Assembly (NCBI GenBank): GCA_014361455.1
Contig: JACIVP010000002.1
Span: 62,001-126,000 of the forward strand
Reading direction: 5' to 3'
Source: Candidatus Methanosuratincola sp.
GTDB lineage: Archaea > Thermoproteota > Methanomethylicia > Methanomethylicales > Methanomethylicaceae
Length of the DNA stretch: 64,000 bases
Program-made: the position numbers and the translations under genes
The notes under the pieces: model-generated
What the model saw: the letters and a program-made list of their open reading frames with translations, nothing else
Databases searched by the model: none
What the model was told of the DNA's origin: nothing
In this document: one piece after another, positions 1-7,074 of the stretch
How positions within the stretch are numbered: position 1 is the stretch's first letter
How the letters are laid out: each line of letters opens with the position of its first letter

Positions 1-249
1 GCGGCAAAGGAAAACGGCGTCTTCTTGGAACTCTCCTACAGGGGAGGGCACTGCCTTGGCAACGGTCACGTGGCAAGGCTTGCGCTTAAGGCAAAGGCGA
101 TGCTGCTCGTAAGCTCAGACGCCCATACGGTTGGAGACCACCTGACACCAGAAATGTCGCTCGTGGTCGCACGCGGCGCAGGTCTCTCAATGGAGGAAGC
201 GGAACACGCCGTCTTCAAGAACCCCGCCGAGCTGGTAAAGAGGTTTTAG
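1..249 (+). CDS. PHP-domain phosphoesterase, C-terminal fragment
   Basis: The frame is open from the first base of the window, so the gene begins upstream and only the last 82 residues are visible. The fragment reads as the end of a PHP (polymerase and histidinol phosphatase) metal-dependent phosphoesterase: a strand ending in LELSYRGG, then LLVSSDAH, which matches the late beta-strand with its conserved Asp-His metal ligands, followed by a helical tail (SMEEAEHAVFKNPAELVKRF) typical of this fold. PHP proteins hydrolyse phosphate esters such as histidinol phosphate, and the archaeal RNase P subunit Rpp30 shares the fold. Which one this is cannot be decided without the N-terminus. It converges with the SepCysS gene, 9 bases away. 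Confidence 0.7.
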   Translation, partial: AAKENGVFLELSYRGGHCLGNGHVARLALKAKAMLLVSSDAHTVGDHLTPEMSLVVARGAGLSMEEAEHAVFKNPAELVKRF

Positions 250-258
250 CTTTCAGGG

Positions 259-1464
259 TCATTTTATTTCCAGCCCGTACTTCTCCGCAATCTCATGGAA
301 AGCTCCTGCCACATACTTTACCTGGTTCCAGGCGAGCCCGTACGTGTTGAGCTTAAAGTGCTTGGTCAATCCTGGCTGTATGCCTACGATCTTCCTCGAT
401 CTCAGCTCGTCGTAGAGGAAGTACCCCTTGCGCTTGTGGCTCTGGGAGACCCTGAAGAATGGGTCTGTCTCGAAGTGCATGAGCGTGTGCCTCTTCGGGC
501 GCTCCCCGATCTGCCTCACTCCCTGGATGCGCTCAAGCTCTCCGACGAGGAACCTAGCCTTCTGGACCTCCTCGCCCCACCTCTCTACCCTCTCGACGAC
601 CTCAGGAAAAGAGGCGATTAGGGTCAACAGCGGAGCCCCCATCACGGTGCACCCGAGTAAGGCGAGCTCCTTCGACACGAAGTTCCTGTTAGTCAGATCG
701 CCCTGGATCGAGGCTCTCTTGAGGACCTTCTCTTCGAGGCTCTTCCTCAATGCAAGGATCCCTGTGGGGGCGCTCGCGGCCCAGCTCTTGTGCCCGCTCC
801 CAGTTATCACGTCAGCAGACACCCCCCTCCCGTCCACTGGCATCACCCCGGCGCTGTATGCGCAGTTGAGTATAAAGGGCACGCCATAGTCCTGGGCGAT
901 CTTCCCGACGACCTTTGCGTCGCTGACGTTGCCGTACTGATAGTCGACGTGTGTGAGGAGCGCCGCAGCCGGCAGCCTTCCGGTCTCAGCCTTTACCTCC
1001 TCGATCTTCGCTGCGTAAGCTTCAAGATCGACCCTGTGCTCGGGGGGGCATCCGACAGGCACCTCCTTCACCCGCAGCCCTGCCAGCTCCGCGGCGATGT
1101 ACGACGAGTAGTGTGCCAGCCCGTCGATCACGACATAGTCCCCTGGGGCGCCGAGCATCCTGAACGCAATGAACATAGCCTCCCTGCACCGAGTGACTAC
1201 CCTTGCAGTATCCATGCCGAGAAACTCTGCGAGGTCATTGTAAAAGTCTTTGATAGGCGGATTCTCGATCATGTCCAGCCGGGCAGACTTGGGCGGGCAC
1301 CAGTCGCACGTCGAGTAGCCGTCCCCAAACTCGATTATTGCCTTCATTGCCTCCTCGGTGAGTGCGCCACCCCTCTGTATCGGTTGCAGGTTCACATAAT
1401 CCTCCTCGGAGAAGTCCCTCCTCAGGTTCCGGTACTTGTTCAGCCGTTCTTGCGGTATCTTCAA
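259..1464 (-). CDS. pscS: O-phospho-L-seryl-tRNA:Cys-tRNA synthase (SepCysS)
   Basis: A PLP enzyme that converts O-phosphoseryl-tRNA(Cys), made by SepRS, into Cys-tRNA(Cys); it is the second step of the indirect cysteine pathway of methanogens and some other archaea. The 401-residue protein has the family opening NLQPIQRGG (about 25-33), a Cys pair C53/C56 (YSTCDWCPP), the PLP lysine K226 in GSGHKSWAA and a third cysteine C272; three Cys at equivalent positions are needed for sulfur transfer in characterised SepCysS. The start is TTG, only two bases after the stop of a 59-aa ORF that itself follows a tRNA-Cys gene on the same strand. SepRS is not in this window. Assignment is firm from the fold signature and cysteine pattern. 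Confidence 0.93.
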   Translation of the reverse strand: MKIPQERLNKYRNLRRDFSEEDYVNLQPIQRGGALTEEAMKAIIEFGDGYSTCDWCPPKSARLDMIENPPIKDFYNDLAEFLGMDTARVVTRCREAMFIAFRMLGAPGDYVVIDGLAHYSSYIAAELAGLRVKEVPVGCPPEHRVDLEAYAAKIEEVKAETGRLPAAALLTHVDYQYGNVSDAKVVGKIAQDYGVPFILNCAYSAGVMPVDGRGVSADVITGSGHKSWAASAPTGILALRKSLEEKVLKRASIQGDLTNRNFVSKELALLGCTVMGAPLLTLIASFPEVVERVERWGEEVQKARFLVGELERIQGVRQIGERPKRHTLMHFETDPFFRVSQSHKRKGYFLYDELRSRKIVGIQPGLTKHFKLNTYGLAWNQVKYVAGAFHEIAEKYGLEIK

Positions 1465-1466
1465 GG

Positions 1467-1646
1467 CTAGATTACACCGGCCTCTTCTTTCATTCTCCTC
1501 AGCAGTGCCTCGCTCCTCGCGACTGCCTCCTCAAACTTCTTCCGATCGATTTCGGAGAGCCTGTGCTCCGGGGCGGTCTTCCTAAGGATCTGCTTGACCG
1601 CGATCATCTCGCCGATTATCCCGTCGACGCTCTCAGAGAGTCCCAT
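1467..1646 (-). CDS. 59-aa helical protein between tRNA-Cys and SepCysS (possible mini SepCysE)
   Basis: A short frame runs from ATG at 1646 to TAG at 1467 and encodes 59 residues (MGLSESVDGIIGEMI... ending ...RRMKEEAGVI). It is predicted to be almost entirely charged alpha-helix. It lies 12 bases downstream of the tRNA-Cys CCA end and its stop is two bases before the SepCysS start, so it is almost certainly co-transcribed with SepCysS. In methanogens a third protein, SepCysE, bridges SepRS and SepCysS through a helical N-terminal domain. Position and size make this a candidate for a reduced SepCysE, but I do not recognise the sequence and this is inference from context. Confidence 0.6.
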   Translation of the reverse strand: MGLSESVDGIIGEMIAVKQILRKTAPEHRLSEIDRKKFEEAVARSEALLRRMKEEAGVI

Positions 1647-1658
1647 CGAGAATCACCA

Positions 1659-1734
1659 TGGAGCTAGGGTAGGGATTCGAACCCCAGTGAAACGGGTCTG
1701 CAGCCCGTCGCCTAAACCGCTCAGCCACCCTAGC
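1659..1734 (-). tRNA. tRNA-Cys (GCA)
   Basis: On the minus strand a complete cloverleaf can be drawn: a 7-bp acceptor stem GCTAGGG/CCCTAGC, a D arm, an anticodon stem ACGGG/CCCGT around the loop CTGCAGA (anticodon GCA = Cys), a 5-base variable loop, and a T arm with loop TTCGAAT. The discriminator base is U73, the identity base of tRNA-Cys, and the CCA end is encoded. No intron is seen. It sits directly upstream of the 59-aa ORF and SepCysS, the enzyme that acts on this very tRNA once it carries phosphoserine. Confidence 0.95.
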
Positions 1735-1840
1735 ACGGAATCAGATCCTCTGGCATAACTATTTATTTTTTCTCATACATGCAACCCGCCTCGGAATGGC
1801 ATATTTAGGGAATCGCACAGAAGTGTATCGGGTAACCTAG

Positions 1841-2590
1841 ATGGGCCTAAAAGAAAGCGAAAAGATCCGTTACAACAGGCAGATGATGATCAAAGGGTGG
1901 GGCGAGGGGGCACAACTGAAGATCAAGGCTGCCAAGGTCGCCGTAGTTGGGTTGGGCGGTCTCGGGAGCCCCGCCTCTCTCTACCTCGCCGCGGCAGGGG
2001 TGGGGCACCTCCGCCTCATCGACTGTGACACGGTGGACTTATCTAACCTTAACAGGCAGGTTCTCCACTGGAGCAGCGACCTTGGGAGGGCCAAGGTAGA
2101 GTCGGCAGCGATGAAGCTGACGCAGCTCAACCCCGACATAGTCGTCGACCCTGTCAACGAGGCGCTCACGGTGGATAATGTTGCCCAGCTGCTGACAGGG
2201 ATCGACGTGGTCGTCGACGGGCTCGACAACCTGCAGTCGCGTCTCCTTGTCAATGAAGCCTGTGTCTGCCTGGGGATCCCATACATTTACGGAGCCGTAT
2301 ACGGGATGGAAGGGTTCTTGACTACGATAGTCCCTGGGAAAGGGCCGTGCCTCAGGTGCATATACCCTTCAGCATCCGCCCCATCCGAAACATTCCCTGT
2401 CCTCGGCGCCACCCCTGGTGTCGTAGCATCCCTGGAGGCTGCCGAGGCACTGAAGCTGATAACAGGTCTGGGGAGGCCCGCGATCGGGCGCCTGGTTGTG
2501 TGCGACGTCGAGCTGATGCGTTTCGACGAGGTCACCATAAAAAAGGATGAAGGGTGCCCTGTCTGCGCAAGGCAGAAGCCTATTCGATGA
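1841..2590 (+). CDS. ThiF/MoeB/HesA-family E1-like adenylyltransferase
   Basis: A 249-residue E1-like enzyme that adenylates the C-terminus of a ubiquitin-like sulfur carrier (MoaD, ThiS or SAMP type). Visible features: the nucleotide-binding loop GLGGLGSP (37-44), DLSNLNRQ (about 66-73) that supplies the arginine contacting ATP, GLDNLQSR, and two zinc-binding Cys pairs, CLRC near 170 and CPVC near 241. The length matches stand-alone MoeB/ThiF proteins without a rhodanese domain. The gene is divergent from tRNA-Cys/SepCysS and overlaps the tail of a convergent Cys-rich gene by 11 bases. Its carrier-protein partner is not in the window, so molybdopterin, thiamine or tRNA thiolation cannot be separated. 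Confidence 0.9.
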   Translation: MGLKESEKIRYNRQMMIKGWGEGAQLKIKAAKVAVVGLGGLGSPASLYLAAAGVGHLRLIDCDTVDLSNLNRQVLHWSSDLGRAKVESAAMKLTQLNPDIVVDPVNEALTVDNVAQLLTGIDVVVDGLDNLQSRLLVNEACVCLGIPYIYGAVYGMEGFLTTIVPGKGPCLRCIYPSASAPSETFPVLGATPGVVASLEAAEALKLITGLGRPAIGRLVVCDVELMRFDEVTIKKDEGCPVCARQKPIR

Positions 2591-2948
2591 ATTCCCGGCC
2601 GGTCTTCTTCAGCAGCCGCTCCCTGGCAACCCTGAGTGCCTCCTCCTCCCTCCTGGCCTCTTCCTCAATGCTCCTCGTCGGCCTGGCGCTTTTCTCCTCC
2701 TGCAGTCCGCAGGTGCCGTTGGGGAGGAGTGCTCTCTTCTCACAGAAGGCGTAGTTGCATCTTGCTACGACGCAGATGTCCCCCACCCAGTTGCAGAAGG
2801 GGACCCCTTCCCTGTTCCCTCTTTGTTCCCACGGGTTGCTTCGGAACCCTCTCGACTGGGGACCGCCCGACTTTATGTAGAGTGCCCTTTGTCCACATCT
2901 GAAATACTGGCAGGTTGCTTTGCATTGTGGCAGGTTTCTCAATTCCAA
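2580..2948 (-). CDS. Cysteine-rich conserved-looking protein, function unknown
   Basis: A 122-residue protein with eight cysteines at about 9, 13, 18, 52, 59, 64, 69 and 80, arranged as CxxxCxxxxC and CxxxxxxCxxxxCxxxxC, followed by a charged helical tail rich in Glu and Arg. The pattern suggests an iron-sulfur cluster or two zinc sites. Motifs such as NPWEQRGNREG and FCNWVGDICV look constrained rather than random. The start is a TTG with a GAGAGGT ribosome-binding site about 5 bases upstream. It converges on the E1-like gene and overlaps its end by 11 bases. I do not recognise the family. Confidence 0.6.
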   Translation of the reverse strand: MELRNLPQCKATCQYFRCGQRALYIKSGGPQSRGFRSNPWEQRGNREGVPFCNWVGDICVVARCNYAFCEKRALLPNGTCGLQEEKSARPTRSIEEEARREEEALRVARERLLKKTGREFIE

Positions 2949-3556
2949 GACCTCTCATTCGGAAATCCAGCTGTTTGCATCCTGCTTTAGAAAACTACAG
3001 TAGAAAATAACCTTCAGCGAATAAATAAAGTTTACCGGTGTTTAGCAAGAACTGCCATACAGGCAAGCAAGCAGGGTGCGTCAGGCTTAAGGGTCTTGCT
3101 CACCCGTTTTCATGTGCCAGGCGTACTCGAGAGGGCGAGCAGATCGAGACTGGATGGGGGCAGCTCCCGTGTATGACATCGCTTGGAGCGCCGTGGTCTT
3201 GAAGGTGTTTATTGGTTTGGTTGGGTTGCTGGTTTGTTTATTTATTTATTTATTTATTTGCTTGTTTGCTTGCTTGCAGGCAGGCGGACCGCTGGTAAAA
3301 ACATCCATGGTGCGCAACCCCTCAGGAGCCCCCATGAATAGCACCGCTCTGACGTCAGGCTGAACGTACGTATGTACGTACATATGTACAAAGCTAGACA
3401 CCAGACTTGCATGGTGACGGGAGCAGAAGGAAAGATCTTGCGTGGCGTATGGTTTTTCGATTCGACTAGGCACTCCTGTTACGAGCATGGACCGTGATTT
3501 TAGCAACGCCTCGGCGTTCTGAAAGACCAAACAATATAAATGACCTCGATACGGCT
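2949..3556. repeat. Gene-free stretch with tetranucleotide repeats and nested palindromes
   Basis: About 600 bases without a convincing gene. At 3061-3076 there is a GCAA-type run; at 3230-3287 a run of TTTA units grades into TTTG, GCTT and CAGG units; at 3364-3390 there is a cluster of overlapping palindromes, including ATGTACGTACAT and GTACATATGTAC. The 83-codon frame crossing the TTTA run is an artefact of the repeat. A TATA-like AATATAAAT at 3533-3541 is the likely trpS promoter. Confidence 0.7.
3533..3541 (+). promoter_or_regulatory. TATA box of trpS
   Basis: AATATAAAT lies 16-24 bases upstream of the ATG at 3557 and about 45 bases upstream of the ATG at 3584. Transcription would begin near 3560, which favours the second ATG as the real start or a nearly leaderless first one. 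Confidence 0.5.
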
Positions 3557-4705
3557 ATGAGAGGTGGGCAGGGACTGGGACAGATGGAGAGGGTGGATCC
3601 GGTTGTAACCCCTTGGGAAGTGAGGGGCGAGGTCGACTACAAGGAGCTCATCGAGAAGTTTGGGGTCGAGCCGATTACTGAAGAGATCGTCAAAAGGCTG
3701 AGAAAGCATTCCAGCGGACTACATGTGCTGCTCAGGAGGGGCGTGTTCTTCTCCCACAGGGAATTCGACGAGTGGATCGACTCCTACGAGAAGGGTGTCA
3801 AGGTCATATTGTATACAGGCAGGGGGCCCTCAGGAAACACCCACTTGGGGCACATGATACCATGGATGTTCACAAAGTATCTGCAGGACACCTTTAAGTG
3901 TGATCTCTACTTCCAGATAACCGATGACGAGAAGTTCCTCTTCAACCCAGAATTGTCGACTGACCAAGTAGCCGAGTATACGAAGGGGAATCTGCTCGAC
4001 ATAATCGCCGTCGGTTTCGACCCTGAGAGGACCAAGATCTTCACCGACCTCACATATTCCAAGCCGCTTTACAACATGGCGGTCAGGATCGCAAAACATG
4101 TAACCTTCTCAACCGCGAAGGCGACTTTCGGATTCTCGGATAGCTCGAACATAGGCATGGTATTCTTCCCAGCCATGCAGGCTGCACCATGCTTTCTCCA
4201 CCAGTATCTGACATCAGAGGATGCCCATGTGCTCATACCCTGCGCGATAGACCAAGAGCCCTACTGGAGGGTCTCTAGGGATGTGGCGCCGAAGATGGGC
4301 TACAGAAAGCCTGCAGGGGTATACAGCAAGTTCATACCAGGACTCGGCAGTGGGGGCAAGATGAGCGCAAGTCTTCCGGATACTGCGATCTTTCTCTCAG
4401 ACACGAATGAAGAGGCCGTCAGGAAGGTGAAGAATGCCTTCACGGGCGGACAGCCGACGATAAGGGAACAGAAGGAGAGAGGGGGGAATCCGGACATCTG
4501 TGTCGTGTACAGCTACCTCTACAGCCTCTTCGATGAGGACGACAGAGCTGTCGCCGAGACATACTCCTCCTGTAAGGGGGGAGGGCTGATCTGCGGGGAG
4601 TGCAAGGAGAGGCTAGCTAGGAAGGTGGTTGCATTCCTCGAGGACCACAGAGCGCGCAGGGAGAAAGCCAAGGATTCCGTAGGCAAGTTCCTCATCAAGG
4701 AGTAG
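3557..4705 (+). CDS. trpS: Tryptophanyl-tRNA synthetase
   Basis: A class Ic aminoacyl-tRNA synthetase that charges tRNA-Trp. The sequence shows the archaeal/eukaryal-type opening VTPWEVRGEVDY, a HIGH-like motif in GPSGNTHLGHMIPW, the tryptophan-site region FGFSDSSNIGM, and the KMSKS-like loop GGKMSASLPD. Length (about 380 residues) is normal. ATG at 3557 gives the longer form; ATG at 3584 (MERVDPVVTPWEV) agrees better with the TATA position and with family starts, so the first nine residues are doubtful. The gene is followed after 5 bases by the exported thioredoxin gene, with which it may share a transcript. Confidence 0.95.
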   Translation: MRGGQGLGQMERVDPVVTPWEVRGEVDYKELIEKFGVEPITEEIVKRLRKHSSGLHVLLRRGVFFSHREFDEWIDSYEKGVKVILYTGRGPSGNTHLGHMIPWMFTKYLQDTFKCDLYFQITDDEKFLFNPELSTDQVAEYTKGNLLDIIAVGFDPERTKIFTDLTYSKPLYNMAVRIAKHVTFSTAKATFGFSDSSNIGMVFFPAMQAAPCFLHQYLTSEDAHVLIPCAIDQEPYWRVSRDVAPKMGYRKPAGVYSKFIPGLGSGGKMSASLPDTAIFLSDTNEEAVRKVKNAFTGGQPTIREQKERGGNPDICVVYSYLYSLFDEDDRAVAETYSSCKGGGLICGECKERLARKVVAFLEDHRARREKAKDSVGKFLIKE

Positions 4706-4710
4706 GGAAA

Positions 4711-5136
4711 TTGAAAAAGGCTCTGGCAACCATTTTGGTACTCGCGGCGCTGGCATCGTCTCTTGCGGCAGCTGCGTTGGTATTCTCGGCGCCAAGGCCA
4801 GGCTTCCCTGGGAATGAGGCGATACTCGACCACCCCCAGCTGAACGCCTCGGTATCCAGCGGGAAGGGGACGGTTGTGTACTTCTCTGCACCCGACTGCC
4901 CCACCTGCATGCTCCAGGACAGGGACATGGACGCCGTGTACTCCGAGTACGCCCAGCATGTCAACTTCGTCTACCTCAAGCACTCGCAGGAGCTTGCAAG
5001 GGTATTCGAAGAGTGGTCGGTGATAAAAGTGCCCACTTCGGTTTTTATAGACAAGGATGGAATCGTGGTTAGCAGGTACGATGGGACATATTTAGATATC
5101 GAGGAGATCAGGAAGGAGATCGAGAGGATAAAGTGA
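4711..5136 (+). CDS. Membrane-anchored or exported thioredoxin-like protein
   Basis: 141 residues. Residues 1-28 form a hydrophobic signal or anchor (MKKALATILVLAALA...) and the rest is a thioredoxin fold facing outward: VVYFSAPDCPTC carries the CxxC redox pair (CPTC), followed by a cis-Pro loop IKVPTSVFI. The start is TTG. The stop overlaps the start of the CcdA-like gene by one base, so the two are translationally coupled. Known CcdA/DsbD proteins pass electrons from cytoplasmic thioredoxin to external thioredoxin-like proteins, which is the likely job of this pair: reducing disulfides or haem/cofactor thiols outside the membrane. Confidence 0.85.
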   Translation: MKKALATILVLAALASSLAAAALVFSAPRPGFPGNEAILDHPQLNASVSSGKGTVVYFSAPDCPTCMLQDRDMDAVYSEYAQHVNFVYLKHSQELARVFEEWSVIKVPTSVFIDKDGIVVSRYDGTYLDIEEIRKEIERIK

Positions 5137-5753
5137 TGGATCTCTTCCAAATTGCCTTTGCTTTCTCCCTCGGTTTCGCAAGCGCGGCGACCCCATGCGT
5201 CCTGCCGATCGTCCCTGGCTACCTTGCATTCGTCTTCGGTTCAGAGAGATTCGAGTTGTTGAGGGGGTCTCTTGTCGTCTACCTCGGCGTCATGACAGGC
5301 GGGATAGCCCTAGCGGCGCTGATCGGGCTGGCGGGCGGGGCGCTTGGAGGGAAGTGGTTCTACGGGGCGTCAGCAGTGATCCTTTCGCTGATACTCATAG
5401 ACTCGCTTTTCACGCACAGGATCAGGCCAGCACCAGTCGGAATTCTCAAAGGTAAGAGGGGGGCTGTGGCAGGCTTTTTGTTCGGAATGCTGATAATATT
5501 CATCGCTTGCCCGTGCATCCTCCCCCTGCTCGCGGCACTCTCGATATATGCCATCACCGTCGAGGAACTTGCCGCCAGGTTTTTGCTTTTGGTGGCTTAT
5601 GCTGCCGGCCTGGGCCTTCCGTTCTTCATAATCGGGGCATGCGCAAGCGCTGGGAAAAAATTGATCAGAGTCTCGAGGTGGTCAAAGGCGGTAGAGGTGC
5701 CTGTGCTTCTGGCAACCCTGACATGGATCATTTGGTCCCTCATTGCTACCTAG
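5136..5753 (+). CDS. ccdA: CcdA/DsbD-type transmembrane electron carrier
   Basis: 205 residues with six hydrophobic segments. The two redox cysteines of the family are visible in the first and fourth segments: ATPCVLPIVPGY near the start and IACPCILPLLAA near the middle. It moves reducing equivalents across the cytoplasmic membrane to the exported thioredoxin encoded just upstream. ATG at 5136 overlaps the preceding TGA by one base; a GTG one codon earlier is also in frame. The stop codon overlaps the stop of the convergent RAM-domain gene. Confidence 0.9.
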   Translation: MDLFQIAFAFSLGFASAATPCVLPIVPGYLAFVFGSERFELLRGSLVVYLGVMTGGIALAALIGLAGGALGGKWFYGASAVILSLILIDSLFTHRIRPAPVGILKGKRGAVAGFLFGMLIIFIACPCILPLLAALSIYAITVEELAARFLLLVAYAAGLGLPFFIIGACASAGKKLIRVSRWSKAVEVPVLLATLTWIIWSLIAT

Positions 5754-5983
5754 GGCGACCCGACCAAAGTCGTGGACTGTATGGATCCAGGGATCCGCCT
5801 TATCTGCGTGACTATCTCGTCGAGCGCATTAAGGTCATCCACCTCGAGCCTGACGAAGACATCAAACTCGCCATAGACAGCCCTGCACTCTGTCACGCCC
5901 TTAAGCCTCTTGATCTCCTTCATTATCTCGTGCTCCTTCCCAGTGTCCGTCACAAGGAGCATATACGCAATTATGCCTACCAT
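5750..5983 (-). CDS. Stand-alone RAM (AsnC/Lrp ligand-binding) domain protein
   Basis: 77 residues that match only the C-terminal alpha-beta sensor domain of Lrp/AsnC regulators (MVGIIAYMLLVTDTGKEHEI..., GEFDVFVRLEVDD), without a DNA-binding helix-turn-helix. Such single-domain proteins form dimers or octamers that bind amino acids and modulate full-length Lrp proteins. I chose the ATG at 5983 because the longer frame upstream is promoter sequence: an A/T-rich GGTTAAAAAAG box lies about 40-50 bases upstream. Two more proteins of this kind occur at 38.9-39.4 kb. Confidence 0.8.
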   Translation of the reverse strand: MVGIIAYMLLVTDTGKEHEIMKEIKRLKGVTECRAVYGEFDVFVRLEVDDLNALDEIVTQIRRIPGSIQSTTLVGSP

Positions 5984-6148
5984 TGAATTGAAACACCCTT
6001 CAGAATAAGGGTTTGTTGGCTTTTTTAACCCTTCCGGCGAGGTGAGACGCGGGATTGCCTTGAAGCTGCCAAATGCATTCCCTCGATCCGCGTAGGGAAA
6101 TGGCAAGCAATATCAAAAGGCATGCCCTAGACTATAACAGGGAGAAGG

Positions 6149-6730
6149 ATGAAAGTAATTGTTGGAATCACGGGTGCGACAGGGACTGTCTACGGGTATA
6201 GGCTACTCCAGAGGCTCAGGGAATGTGGTGTTGAAACCACAATAATCATCTCAGATTATGCGATGAGGATACTCGAGATGGAGGACTCGAAGTCTATGGA
6301 GGACCTCATGAAGTTCGGTGAGGTGTATAGGAATTCTGACATGATGGCCCCGACCGCGAGCGGCAGCTGCAGGTTCGACGCAATGGTCATAGCGCCTTGC
6401 ACAATGAAGACGCTGGCGGAGGTTGCGAATGGGTTGTCTTCCAACCTCGTCTCAAGGACGGCCGATGTGGCTCTCAAGGAGAGGAGAAAGCTAGTACTCG
6501 TTACGAGGGAGACGCCTCTCAGCCTGGTGCACATAAGGAACATGCTTAAGGCGACTTTAGCAGGCGCAGTTGTGCTCCCTGCTTCTCCCGGATTCTACCA
6601 CAAGCCGAAAACGGTCGACGATCTCGTTGACTACCTCATAGGGAAGGTGCTCGACCAGCTTGGCATTGAGAACAGCCTGTTCAGGAGGTGGGGGGCTGGG
6701 AGGCATGATCCTACAGGCAATGCTCCCTAA
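6149..6730 (+). CDS. ubiX: UbiX-family flavin prenyltransferase
   Basis: 193 residues. Makes prenylated FMN, the cofactor of UbiD-type reversible decarboxylases. Visible motifs: the FMN-binding start VIVGITGATGTVYGYRLL, TASGS (about 70), the VIAPCTMKTLAEVANG segment and RETPLSLVHIRNM with the catalytic-site arginine. No UbiD is in the window. The gene is preceded by a GGGAGAAGG ribosome-binding site. Its last 20 bases overlap a convergent gene that resembles the LpdD family, which is functionally linked to the same cofactor. Confidence 0.93.
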   Translation: MKVIVGITGATGTVYGYRLLQRLRECGVETTIIISDYAMRILEMEDSKSMEDLMKFGEVYRNSDMMAPTASGSCRFDAMVIAPCTMKTLAEVANGLSSNLVSRTADVALKERRKLVLVTRETPLSLVHIRNMLKATLAGAVVLPASPGFYHKPKTVDDLVDYLIGKVLDQLGIENSLFRRWGAGRHDPTGNAP

Positions 6731-7064
6731 TCTGCTCGATGAGGAGATCGGCGCATGCCAAGGCGTTCCTCACGAGGATTGAGATCTCTTCCTTAGTGGC
6801 ATTTTCAACGTGTATCCCAACAACAGCGAGGCACCTTCTCCCTGTTGCCCTGCTGATCTTCTCCGAAACTTGGTGCGATACCACAAAGTCCTTGTGGAAA
6901 GGGATGGATAGCGAGACGGCGGAGGCGGACGGATCAGACAGCGAGAGCCCACCGATGTGGGGTTTCTCTCCTCCTCCGACAAAAACGAGGAGGTCGCCCC
7001 CCGCCTTTAAAGCCTCGGCGACGATCTGGTAGCGCCCCTCTCCGAACTTGACGCTTATCCCCAT
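6711..7064 (-). CDS. LpdD-like protein (prenylated-flavin chaperone family, tentative)
   Basis: 117 residues with the motif LLVFVGGGEKPHIGGLSLSD near residues 25-45 and a second conserved-looking block CLAVVGIHVENATKEEI. This resembles the small LpdD/YclD (gallate decarboxylase subunit D-like) family thought to help mature prenylated-FMN enzymes. The idea is supported by the convergent, overlapping ubiX gene. It also follows top6A by 10 bases on the same strand and could be read through from the topoisomerase VI genes. A different role (for example a CbiZ-like amidohydrolase) is not excluded. Confidence 0.5.
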   Translation of the reverse strand: MGISVKFGEGRYQIVAEALKAGGDLLVFVGGGEKPHIGGLSLSDPSASAVSLSIPFHKDFVVSHQVSEKISRATGRRCLAVVGIHVENATKEEISILVRNALACADLLIEQIREHCL

Positions 7065-7074
7065 TTCGCACCAC

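Noticed and set aside
3112-3363. 83-codon open frame over the TTTA repeat
   Set aside because: The hydrophobic stretch (LVCLFIYLFICLFACL) is simply the translated repeat; no start signal or homology.
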